From positions 30,348 through 94,347 of the forward strand of contig NZ_JAPWKB010000001.1 of the NCBI RefSeq assembly GCF_028283785.1: 64,000 nt of DNA, read 5' to 3'. Below are positions 54,817 to 62,931 of this stretch, one piece after another (position 1 is the stretch's first letter; each line of letters starts with the position of its first letter). Under the pieces are notes generated by a model. The model had not been told where the DNA came from and did no database searches. It saw only the letters and a program-made list of their open reading frames with translations. The position numbers and the translations under genes were made by a program. This DNA is from Paraburkholderia sp. GTDB taxonomy: Bacteria > Pseudomonadota > Gammaproteobacteria > Burkholderiales > Burkholderiaceae.

Positions 54817-55816
54817 AGAAGCGTTGGCCTCGGCCGACGTCGTCGCGGCGCAACTCGCCGATTGTGCGCACATCGAAGCGCTGGCCCGCGTGTTGTCCGC
54901 GCAACCGCGCCACGTCGCGTTGACGGTCGCGCGCGGCAGCTCCGATCACGCGGCGAGTTATTTCGCCAGCCTGACGATGAGTCGGATCGGCGTGCCGGTC
55001 GCGTCGTTGCCGATGTCGGTCGCGACGTTGCAACAGGCGCCGCTGAAGGTCAGCGGACAGCTCGCGCTCGCGTTCTCCCAATCCGGCAAAAGCCCCGATC
55101 TGATCGGCACGATGGCCGCGCTGCGCGATGCCGGCGCGCTGACCGTCGCCGCCGTCAACGCACCCGATTCGCCGCTCGAACACGCATGCGAATGGCATCT
55201 GCCGCTCGTCGCCGGTCCGGAGATCAGCGTCGCCGCCACCAAGAGCTATATCGCGATGCTGTCGCTGTCGGCGTTGCTGGTCGCGCACTGGCAACAGGAC
55301 AACGGCTTGCTCGCTGCACTCGAAACCTTGCCGTCGGCGCTGCGGCACGCGGGTTCGCTGGACTGGAGCCCGGCCGTCCAAGAACTGCGCGGCGTCGAGC
55401 GGATGATCGTGATCGGCCGCGGGCTGGGTCTTGCGATTGCGCAGGAAGCGGCGCTGAAGCTGAAGGAAACCTCGGGCATTCAGGCCGAGGCGTTTTCGAG
55501 CGCGGAAGTGCGGCACGGTCCGATGGAACTGATCGACCGCGACTATCCGCTGCTGGTTTTCGCGCCGCGCGGGCCCGAGCAGGCCGGTTTGCTGCAACTC
55601 GCGCGCGATATGCGGGCGCGCGGCGCTCGGGTGCTGCTCGCCGCGCCGTCGGACGTTGCAGAGGCCACGCTGCCGCTCGCCACCACCGATCATCCGGCGC
55701 TCGATCCGATTGCCGCGATCCTTTCCTTTTATGTGATGGCAGCGGGGCTCGCCGCCGCTCGCGGACGCAATCCCGATGCGCCCCGCCATCTGAATAAAGT
55801 CACCGAAACTCACTGA
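54800..55816 (+). CDS. nagB: SIS-domain glucosamine-6-phosphate deaminase (NagB-II)
   Basis: 338 residues from a TTG at 54800, preceded by AAGGAG at 6 bases; the ATG at 54809 lacks such a site. Two SIS domains: VARGSSDHAASYFASL and AFSQSGKSPDLIGTM in the first, IGRGLGLAIAQEAALKLKETSGIQAEAFSSAEVRHGP in the second, as in GlmS. It lacks the glutaminase domain, so it is the deaminating NagB-II type, converting GlcN6P to fructose-6-phosphate. It overlaps nagA, consistent with translational coupling. Confidence 0.92.
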   Translation: MSNMLKEALASADVVAAQLADCAHIEALARVLSAQPRHVALTVARGSSDHAASYFASLTMSRIGVPVASLPMSVATLQQAPLKVSGQLALAFSQSGKSPDLIGTMAALRDAGALTVAAVNAPDSPLEHACEWHLPLVAGPEISVAATKSYIAMLSLSALLVAHWQQDNGLLAALETLPSALRHAGSLDWSPAVQELRGVERMIVIGRGLGLAIAQEAALKLKETSGIQAEAFSSAEVRHGPMELIDRDYPLLVFAPRGPEQAGLLQLARDMRARGARVLLAAPSDVAEATLPLATTDHPALDPIAAILSFYVMAAGLAAARGRNPDAPRHLNKVTETH

Positions 55817-55854
55817 ACGAGATGCAGATGCGACGTGTCGAGGAGTCCCGCCTG

Positions 55855-58413
55855 ATGAGCCCGTCCCAAGGCCATATTGTTTTGCTCGCGCCATTGACCG
55901 GCCCGGTCGTGCCGCTCGCGAGCGTGCCCGACCCGGTGTTTTCGGGCGGCATGTTCGGCGATGGAATCGGTATCGATCCGCTCGCGGGCGTGCTGGTCGC
56001 GCCGTGCGACGGCACGCTCACGCATCTCGCGCGCACCGGTCACGCGCTGACCCTCGCGACGCCCGACGGCGCGGAAATCCTGCTGCACATCGGCATCGAT
56101 ACGGTCGAGCTGAACGGCAAGGGTTTTGCGCCGATGGTCGAGCAGGGCGCGCAAGTGCGTGCCGGCGACGTGCTGATCGAGTTCGATCAGGATCAGATCG
56201 CGTGTCACGCGCCGAGTCTGGTGTCGGTGATCGCGATCGCGAATTCCGACGCATTCGAGATTGTCGAGCGCGTGCAAGGCGGCACGGTCAAGGCTGGTGA
56301 AACGCCGCTGCTGGTGTTGCGCCCGCGTGCCGGTGCGGCGGCGCAAGCGTCGCGGGAATCCGTCAACGTCGAGGCGGAAGCGCGTCGCTCGGTGACGCTG
56401 GCGCATGCGGGCGGTCTGCACGCGCGTCCGGCGGCGCGCGTGCGCGAAGCCGCGCGCGGCTTCGAGGCGCGCGTCGAATTGCGCTACGAAGGACGCAAGT
56501 CGGCGGTCGAAAGCGTGGTCGGGTTGCTGGGACTCGGCGCGGGTCAGGGCACGGTGATCGAGATCGTCGCGATCGGTGCGCAGGCGGCGGACGCGGTCGA
56601 AGCCGTCGCGCTCGAACTGCTGCGCGAGGCGCACGGCGAAGCGGAAGAGAAACCGGCGCGTCGCGGTTCGCCCGCGCCGCAAGCTGTCGTGCGTACGGCG
56701 GGCGAGCCGCTGGCGGCGAACACGCTGGCCGGCGTGTGCGCCGCGCCCGGCGTCGCGGTCGGCACGCTGGTTCGTTGGGACGATGCGGATATCGATCCGC
56801 CCGAACTCGCGACGGCCACGTCGTCGGCGGAAAGCCGCGCGCTCGACAAGGCGCTGGCGAGCGTCGATGCCGAATTGAATACGACGGTTCGCGACGCGTC
56901 GCAACGCGGTGCGCACGGCGAGGCGGGCATTTTTGCGGTACATCGCGTGTTGCTCGAAGATCCGGCGCTGCTCGACGCGGCTCGCGATCTGATCAGCCTC
57001 GGCAAGAGCGCGGGCTTTGCGTGGCGCGAGTCGATTCGCGCGCAAATCGCCGTGCTCACGCAAATCGACGACGCGCTGCTGGCCGAACGCGCCGCGGATT
57101 TGCGCGACCTCGAAAAGCGCGTGTTGCGCGCGCTCGGTTATTCGAATGCGGCGGCGCGCGCGCTGCCGGAAGAAGCCGTGCTGGCCGCCGACGAATTCAC
57201 GCCGTCCGATCTGTCCACGCTCGACCGGTCGCGCGTCACGGCGCTGGTGATGTCGCGAGGCGGCGCAACCTCGCACGCAGCGATTCTCGCGCGTCAGGCG
57301 GGCATTCCGGCGCTGGTCGCCGTGGGCGACGCGCTGCACGCAATCGCGGACGGCACGCAAGTCGTCGTGAACGCGACTAACGGCCGAATCGAATTCGCGC
57401 CGACGCAGCAGGACCTCGAACGTGCGCGCGGCGAACGCTCGCGGCTCGCCGGTATGGCCGAGGCCAATCTGCGCACGTCGCAGCAAGCCGCTGTGACGTC
57501 GGATGGACGCGCGATCGAAGTCGCCGCGAATATCGCCACGCTCGACGACGCGACGATCGCCGTCGACAACGGCGCCGACGCGATCGGTTTGTTGCGCACG
57601 GAACTGCTGTTTATTCACCGTCCGCAAGCGCCGAGCGTCGACGAGCATCGTCAGAGCTATCAGGCGATCGCCGATGCGCTGGGCGGACGCACCGCAATCA
57701 TCCGCACGCTCGATGTCGGCGCGGACAAGGAAGTGGATTATCTGACGCTGCCGCCGGAGACCAATCCGGCGCTCGGCTTGCGCGGCATTCGCCTCGCGCA
57801 GGTGCGTCCGGATCTGCTCGACGACCAGTTGCGCGGGCTGCTCGCGGTGAAGCCGTTCGGCGCCGTGCGCATCCTGCTGCCGATGGTCACCGATGTGGCC
57901 GAACTGATTCATCTGCGCAAGCGTATCGACGAATTCGCGCGTGAAATGGGTCGCACGGAAAAGATCGAAGTGGGCGTGATGATCGAAGTGCCGTCGGCGG
58001 CACTGCTGGCCGATCAACTCGCGAAGCACGCCGATTTCCTGTCGATCGGCACCAACGATCTGACGCAATACACGCTCGCAATGGACCGTTGCCAACCCGA
58101 TCTCGCCGCGCAATCCGACGGCCTGCATCCGGCCGTGCTGCGGCTGATTTCGGCCACGGTGCAAGGCGCGGAACGGCACGGCAAATGGGTCGGCGTATGC
58201 GGCGCACTGGCTGGCGATCCGCTTGCCGCGCCGTTGCTGATCGGCCTGGGTGTGACCGAACTGTCGGTCGATCCGGGTTCGGTGCCGGGCATCAAGGCGC
58301 GCGTGCGCAATCTCGATTATCAGCTGTGCCGTCAACGAGCCCAGGATGCGCTGGCGCTCGAATCGGCGCAGGCGGTAAGAGCGGCAAGCCGCGAAACCTG
58401 GCCGCTCGACTGA
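55855..58413 (+). CDS. nagF: Multiphosphoryl transfer protein: EIIA(Glc)-HPr-EI
   Basis: 852 residues from the ATG at 55855 (AGGAG upstream); an ATG at 55822 adds 11 residues. EIIA-Glc domain, about 1-155, with phospho-histidine H78 (EILLHIGIDTVELNG); HPr, about 175-265, with H189 (HAGGLHARPAARV); EI from about 290, with H474 (GGATSHAAILARQ), TNDLTQYTLAMDRC and C782 (VGVCGALAGDP). It carries phosphate from PEP to NagE through one polypeptide. All active residues are present, unlike the broken ptsI. Confidence 0.95.
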   Translation: MSPSQGHIVLLAPLTGPVVPLASVPDPVFSGGMFGDGIGIDPLAGVLVAPCDGTLTHLARTGHALTLATPDGAEILLHIGIDTVELNGKGFAPMVEQGAQVRAGDVLIEFDQDQIACHAPSLVSVIAIANSDAFEIVERVQGGTVKAGETPLLVLRPRAGAAAQASRESVNVEAEARRSVTLAHAGGLHARPAARVREAARGFEARVELRYEGRKSAVESVVGLLGLGAGQGTVIEIVAIGAQAADAVEAVALELLREAHGEAEEKPARRGSPAPQAVVRTAGEPLAANTLAGVCAAPGVAVGTLVRWDDADIDPPELATATSSAESRALDKALASVDAELNTTVRDASQRGAHGEAGIFAVHRVLLEDPALLDAARDLISLGKSAGFAWRESIRAQIAVLTQIDDALLAERAADLRDLEKRVLRALGYSNAAARALPEEAVLAADEFTPSDLSTLDRSRVTALVMSRGGATSHAAILARQAGIPALVAVGDALHAIADGTQVVVNATNGRIEFAPTQQDLERARGERSRLAGMAEANLRTSQQAAVTSDGRAIEVAANIATLDDATIAVDNGADAIGLLRTELLFIHRPQAPSVDEHRQSYQAIADALGGRTAIIRTLDVGADKEVDYLTLPPETNPALGLRGIRLAQVRPDLLDDQLRGLLAVKPFGAVRILLPMVTDVAELIHLRKRIDEFAREMGRTEKIEVGVMIEVPSAALLADQLAKHADFLSIGTNDLTQYTLAMDRCQPDLAAQSDGLHPAVLRLISATVQGAERHGKWVGVCGALAGDPLAAPLLIGLGVTELSVDPGSVPGIKARVRNLDYQLCRQRAQDALALESAQAVRAASRETWPLD

Positions 58414-58497
58414 GCGCGGCCATCAGGTCATCGCGACGGTTCGCTCAACACAAACCTCACGCTACAACAACCAACGAGACGAAGGATTGGAGTCGAC

Positions 58498-60309
58498 ATG
58501 GATGGGAATCCGTTTGTAAAAATACAGGCGCTCGGCCGCGCGTTGATGCTGCCGATTGCCGTGCTGCCCGTTGCCGGGCTGCTGCTGCGCCTCGGCCAGC
58601 CCGATGTGTTCAACATCAAGATGATCGCCGACGCGGGCGGTGCGATTTTCGACAACCTGCCGCTGCTGTTCGCGATCGGCGTGGCGGTCGGCTTCGCGAA
58701 AGACAATAACGGCGTGGCGGCGCTGGCGGGCGCGATCGGCTATCTGATCGAAATCGCGGTGATGAAGGACATCAACGACAAGCTCAACATGGGCGTGCTG
58801 TCGGGGATCATCGCCGGGGTTGTCGCGGGCATGCTGTACAACCGCTACAAGGACATCAAGCTGCCCGATTACCTCGCGTTCTTCGGAGGGAAACGCTTCG
58901 TGCCGATTGTCACGGGCGTGGTCTGTCTGATACTCGGGATCGTGTTCGGCTACGTGTGGCAGCCGATCCAGGCCGTGATCGACATGGCTGGCCAATGGCT
59001 GACTACGGCCGGCGCGATCGGCGCGTTCGTGTTCGGCTTCCTGAACCGTCTGTTGCTGGTGACGGGCCTGCATCACATCCTGAATTCGCTTGCGTGGTTC
59101 GTGTTCGGCACGTTCACGCCGCCGGGCGGCGGCGCGGCGGTGACGGGCGATCTGCATCGCTTTTTCGCGGGCGATCCGACCGCAGGCACTTTCATGACCG
59201 GCTTCTTCCCGGTGATGATGTTCGGCCTGCCGGCCGCGTGCCTCGCGATGTTCCACGAGGCGCCGAAAGAGCGGCGAGCGGTGGTCGGCGGCCTGCTGTT
59301 TTCGATGGCGTTGACGTCGTTGCTGACGGGCGTGACCGAGCCGATCGAGTTCAGCTTCATGTTCCTCGCGCCGGTGCTGTACCTGATCCACGCGGTGTTG
59401 ACGGGCTTGTCGCTGGCGATCTGCTCGGCGCTCGGCATTCACCTCGGCTTCACGTTTTCGGCGGGTGCGATCGATTACGTGCTGAATTACGGTCTGTCGA
59501 AAAACGGCTGGATGGCGATCCCGATCGGCATCGTCTATGCGGTCGTGTACTACGGGCTGTTCCGCTTCTTTATCCGCAAATTCAACATGGCGACACCGGG
59601 CCGCGAACCGGCGTCGGCCGATGCTGACGGCGCGCAAACGGCGGGCGGATTCGCGACGCCGGTGGCCGGTCTGGCAGCGGTCGGCGGTGTCGCGGGTGCG
59701 GCGGCGTCGCGGGCGGTGCGCTATATCGCGGCGCTTGGCGGCGCGGCAAACCTGACGACGGTGGATGCGTGCACGACGCGTTTGCGTCTGCAGGTGGTCG
59801 ATTCGGCGAAGGTGTCGGAACCGGAACTGAAAACGATCGGCGCGCGCGGCGTGATCAAGCGCGGCATGACCGGCGTGCAGGTCATCATCGGACCGGAAGC
59901 GGACATGATCGCCGACGAAATCCGCGGCACCATCGCGCAAGGCGGCGCGACCCAGGCAGCGGTCGCGCCTGTGACGGCCGCAGCCCCGGCAGCGCCTCAA
60001 CCGGCGACGGCGAGCGCAACCGCAACGTCCTCCACCGGCGCAGGTCCGCTCGATCCCGATCCGATCCGCTGGCTCGCGGTATTCGGCGGCGCGGGCAACG
60101 TGGCGTCGCTGAATGCGGTGGCCGCGACGCGTCTGCGCGTTGTCGTTCACGATGCGTCGGCGGTGGATCGCGCGCGTCTCGACTCGCTCGATGTCGCATG
60201 GGTGTCGCCGCAGACGTTCCATGTGGTCGTCGGTGAGTCGGCGCAGCGTTACGCGCAGCAGTTGTCGACGCGTCTCGCCACGCCCGGCGCGACGCCGGTG
60301 CCGGCTTGA
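58498..60309 (+). CDS. nagE: N-acetylglucosamine PTS permease IIC-IIB with an extra Cys-less IIB domain
   Basis: 603 residues. The EIIC membrane domain (about 1-365; ten or so helices; HHILNSLAWFVFG, GVTEPIEFSFMFLAP) has the glucose/GlcNAc family signature. The first EIIB domain (about 400-480) has the phosphocysteine C425 in DACTTRLRLQV. A second EIIB-like domain (about 522-598; IRWLAVFGGAGNVASL) carries Ala at the Cys position (A542 in AVAATRLRVVV). It imports GlcNAc as GlcNAc-6-P, fed by NagF upstream. Confidence 0.94.
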   Translation: MDGNPFVKIQALGRALMLPIAVLPVAGLLLRLGQPDVFNIKMIADAGGAIFDNLPLLFAIGVAVGFAKDNNGVAALAGAIGYLIEIAVMKDINDKLNMGVLSGIIAGVVAGMLYNRYKDIKLPDYLAFFGGKRFVPIVTGVVCLILGIVFGYVWQPIQAVIDMAGQWLTTAGAIGAFVFGFLNRLLLVTGLHHILNSLAWFVFGTFTPPGGGAAVTGDLHRFFAGDPTAGTFMTGFFPVMMFGLPAACLAMFHEAPKERRAVVGGLLFSMALTSLLTGVTEPIEFSFMFLAPVLYLIHAVLTGLSLAICSALGIHLGFTFSAGAIDYVLNYGLSKNGWMAIPIGIVYAVVYYGLFRFFIRKFNMATPGREPASADADGAQTAGGFATPVAGLAAVGGVAGAAASRAVRYIAALGGAANLTTVDACTTRLRLQVVDSAKVSEPELKTIGARGVIKRGMTGVQVIIGPEADMIADEIRGTIAQGGATQAAVAPVTAAAPAAPQPATASATATSSTGAGPLDPDPIRWLAVFGGAGNVASLNAVAATRLRVVVHDASAVDRARLDSLDVAWVSPQTFHVVVGESAQRYAQQLSTRLATPGATPVPA

Positions 60310-60363
60310 TTGCGTGACTCGCGCTCACGCTGGCTGACTGTGCGTTCGTCGGCGTGAAAAGTT

Positions 60364-60397
60364 AAAAGCCCGCCCTGAGCGATCAGGCGGGCTTTTT
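60364..60397 (+). terminator. Terminator of the nag operon
   Basis: AAAAGCCCGCC, loop CTGAGCGATCA, GGCGGGCTTTTTT: a strong stem with a T-tract, 55 bases past nagE. The A-run on the left could also stop minus-strand transcription. Confidence 0.9.
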
Positions 60398-60441
60398 TCA
60401 TGGCGCGGCGCACATCGCGCACCGGCCCGCGCAACCAGACG

Positions 60442-60479
60442 AAAAAAAGCCCCGCGATCTTTCGACAGCGGGGCTTTTT
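60442..60479 (-). terminator. Terminator after rpoH
   Basis: AAAAAGCCCCGC/GCGGGGCTTTTT with a 12-base loop; on the minus strand the stem is followed by a run of T. It lies 53 bases past the rpoH stop. Confidence 0.88.
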
Positions 60480-60531
60480 GCGTGTCATGCACCGGGGTTC
60501 GTGAAGACCCAACCGGCGCATGCCGCGATAG

Positions 60532-61467
60532 TTACGCGTATTCGTTCAACGCGCTGCGCATCTTTTTCATGGCGCTCGCTTCGATCTGACGAATGCGTTC
60601 GGCCGACACACCGAACTCGTCGGCGAGTTCGTGCAGCGTCGAGCCGCCCGAACCGTCGTCTTCGACCTGCAACCAGCGCGCCTCGATAATGCGGCGGCTG
60701 CGGGCGTCGAGCGCTTCCAGCGCGCTGGCGATACCGTCCGTTTGCAGGCGGTCGCGTTGACGCGCGGCCATCACGGCGGTCGGCTCGTTGTGCGAGTCGG
60801 CCAGATACGCGATCGGGGCGAAGGCTTCCTCACCGTCTTCCACCTGGCCTTCGAGCGCGATATCGCCGCCCGACAACCGGGTTTCCATTTCCGAGACTTC
60901 CTCGCGCTTCACGTTCAGCTCTTTCGCGAGGCCTTCCACCTCTTCAGGCGTGAACGCCTGAAAGCCCTGTTTGTGGCTGCGCAGATTGAAGAACAGCTTG
61001 CGCTGCGCCTTGGTGGTGGCGACCTTCACCATCCGCCAGTTGCGCAGGATGTACTCGTGAATCTCAGCCTTGATCCAGTGCATCGCGTACGACACCAGAC
61101 GCACGTTCTGCTCCGGGTCGAAGCGCTTCACGGCCTTCATCAGACCAATGTTGCCTTCCTGGATCAAGTCGGCATGCGGCAAGCCGTAGCCGAGGTAATT
61201 ACGGGCGATCGATACAACCAGCCGAAGGTGCGACAGCACCATGCGGCGCGCCGATTCAAGATTGGCCTGCTCACGGAATTCCGTCGCGAACTGGCGCTCT
61301 TCTGCGGGCGTCAGCATCGGGATCCGGTTCACGGCCTGAATGTACGCATCGATATTGCCCAACTGGCCGGGCAGCAGCGACGATTGCGAGAGCGCCAGTG
61401 CACCTGCCGAAGCGGCCTTAGCCGACGACGGGCTCAGAGTACTTCGAAGGGTCATTGCGTTGCTCAC
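60532..61467 (-). CDS. rpoH: RNA polymerase sigma-32 factor
   Basis: 311 residues from a GTG at 61467 (AAGGAG 8 bases upstream; an ATG four codons later is the alternative). Region 2 has LRLVVSIARNYLGYGLPHADLIQEGNIGLMKAV, the RpoH box reads QRKLFFNLR, and region 4 is HELADEFGVSAERIRQIEASA. It directs transcription of heat-shock genes. A perfect CIRCE operator lies 65 bases upstream, so HrcA is expected to repress it in addition to post-translational control. Confidence 0.96.
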   Translation of the reverse strand: MSNAMTLRSTLSPSSAKAASAGALALSQSSLLPGQLGNIDAYIQAVNRIPMLTPAEERQFATEFREQANLESARRMVLSHLRLVVSIARNYLGYGLPHADLIQEGNIGLMKAVKRFDPEQNVRLVSYAMHWIKAEIHEYILRNWRMVKVATTKAQRKLFFNLRSHKQGFQAFTPEEVEGLAKELNVKREEVSEMETRLSGGDIALEGQVEDGEEAFAPIAYLADSHNEPTAVMAARQRDRLQTDGIASALEALDARSRRIIEARWLQVEDDGSGGSTLHELADEFGVSAERIRQIEASAMKKMRSALNEYA

Positions 61468-61531
61468 GTAGAAAACTCCTTTTTCGGAATCAGACAAAAG
61501 CTCAAATAGATAACGACTCCAGCGTGCGATG

Positions 61532-61558
61532 TTAGCACTCTGCATTTCCGAGTGCTAA
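61532..61558 (-). promoter_or_regulatory. CIRCE operator (HrcA site) upstream of rpoH
   Basis: TTAGCACTC, nine bases, GAGTGCTAA: all 18 consensus bases match and the spacer is canonical. It lies 65-91 bases before the rpoH start in the 371-base gap 61468-61838, and a TATTAG -10-like box on the minus strand overlaps its outer edge. The right part of the gap must hold the pagL promoter; I see no gene there. Confidence 0.92.
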
Positions 61559-61838
61559 TACTTGGAGTCCACTTAGGGCTTTAAGTTCCCGTTTTCCTAT
61601 CGGGTCCGGTGTTTCAATAGTATTGTACGCACGGGAAACTTAATCCTTTCTTAAGACGTAGAATTTACTTGGAAGCTACTAGAAAGGTCTCGGAATGACC
61701 AACTTTTGCTCGATTTGCAGCAAGTAATTGCAAAAAATATCCTTTTTCCATACAGTCTGTTACGCGAAGATTCTGTATCGAATTTAGAAGCAATCGTCGG
61801 AATTGTGTTCACGGATAGGGAACGACAACGGGTGCTCG

Positions 61839-62402
61839 ATGGAAAAGAAAAAGAAATCCTGGCGCGTCGCGGCACTTGCCGCTGTCTTCGCTACCGCAAC
61901 CTTGCCACTGCCGAGCGTCGCGCGCGCTGACCAGTTCGGCGTGCAGGTCGCGGGCGGCATGGCCGACCACCACGTCAACAAGCTCGATCTCGCCGCGGTT
62001 TGGGATCCGGGGCTGAACTGGTGGTACATCGGCGACTGGCATTTCACGGTGGTCGGCGAAGGGCACGTGTCCTGGTGGCACACCAGCGAAGGCAACGTCC
62101 ACGAAAACATCGGCGAAGTCGGTTTGACGCCGGTGCTTCGCTTTATCAAGGGCTCGGGCTGGTTCCGTCCATATTTCGAAGCGGGTGTCGGCGTGCGCCT
62201 GCTGACGAGTCCGACCATCTCGACCAGCTACAAACTGTCCACCGCATTCCAGTTCGCCGATATGGTGGGCGTGGGCGCACAGTTCGGTTCGCATCAGCAA
62301 TACCAGGCCGGTTACCGGTTCCAGCATCTTTCCAACGCCAGTATCAAAGAGCCGAATCCTGGTATAAATTTCAGCCAGCTATATTTGCAATATAACTTCT
62401 GA
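61839..62402 (+). CDS. pagL: Lipid A 3-O-deacylase PagL
   Basis: 187 residues from the ATG at 61839. A Sec signal peptide (KSWRVAALAAVFATATLPLPSVARA) precedes an eight-stranded outer-membrane barrel ending in LYLQYNF with the terminal Phe. The catalytic pair H163 and S165 is in YRFQHLSNASIKEPNPGIN, the PagL active-site signature. It removes the 3-O-acyl chain of lipid A at the cell surface. The ribosome binding site is weak. Confidence 0.94.
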   Translation: MEKKKKSWRVAALAAVFATATLPLPSVARADQFGVQVAGGMADHHVNKLDLAAVWDPGLNWWYIGDWHFTVVGEGHVSWWHTSEGNVHENIGEVGLTPVLRFIKGSGWFRPYFEAGVGVRLLTSPTISTSYKLSTAFQFADMVGVGAQFGSHQQYQAGYRFQHLSNASIKEPNPGINFSQLYLQYNF

Positions 62403-62447
62403 CGACCGCGGCTGCCGTTGAGCTCGCCGGTGCAAGGGGGCTGAGCA

Positions 62448-62831
62448 ATGGCGGCAAAAATCATCGAAGCGATCCGCGGCCTCGAGCGCGACCGCTTTCG
62501 GGCGATGGTCGACGGCAACGGTCCGCTGCTGGACTCGCTGATCTCCGAACACGTCAGCTACGTTCATACGAACGGCAAACGTGAGACGAAGCAGCAGTTC
62601 ATCGACGGCATCGCGGCGGGACGGCGCCGGTATCGTCAGATCGAGATTCAGTCGCAAGACGTGCTGCCGGCCGGGCGTGAGACGTATATCGTCACGGGCC
62701 GCGCGCTGATCGAGATGGAAGCGAATAACGGCGCGTTGCTGTTCCCGATCGCCTACACCGCGATTCACGCGCAGGAAGACGGTCATTGGCGATTGCTCGC
62801 GTGGCAGGCGACCCGATGCGCGATCGAATAG
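62448..62831 (+). CDS. NTF2-like (DUF4440) protein
   Basis: 127 residues. The sequence fits the SnoaL/NTF2-like cone fold: an N-terminal helix pair (IIEAIRGLERDRFRAMVDGN), then VSYVHTNGKRETKQQFIDGI and a C-terminal HWRLLAWQATRC. DUF4440 members are found with very diverse roles, and no catalytic residues can be assigned. It starts 45 bases after pagL and may share its transcript. Confidence 0.85.
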   Translation: MAAKIIEAIRGLERDRFRAMVDGNGPLLDSLISEHVSYVHTNGKRETKQQFIDGIAAGRRRYRQIEIQSQDVLPAGRETYIVTGRALIEMEANNGALLFPIAYTAIHAQEDGHWRLLAWQATRCAIE

Positions 62832-62865
62832 CCGCCACAAACCGCACACGCCGGATCAACCCCAA

Positions 62866-62918
62866 AACGCACGCGTTCAACGCGTGCGTTGTCGTTTTCG
62901 GCGCTGCATTCAGCGCCG
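62866..62918. terminator. Terminator hairpins between convergent NTF2-like and leuA genes
   Basis: AACGCACGCGT/ACGCGTGCGTT (62866-62890) with a 3-base loop, followed by TTTT near 62894, and a second hairpin GGCGCTG/CAGCGCC next to it. Both lie in the 100-base convergent gap and can stop transcription from either side. Confidence 0.8.
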
Positions 62919-62931
62919 ATCCATCAGATGG

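Noticed and set aside
55810..58335. An 841-codon open frame on the minus strand opposite nagF
   Set aside because: Its residues are Arg/His-rich and match no family, while the plus strand encodes a complete EIIA-HPr-EI. Long antisense frames are expected at this GC content. The same applies to long frames at 14884-16671, 13500-15098, 41951-43675 and 44234-46207 on the minus strand.
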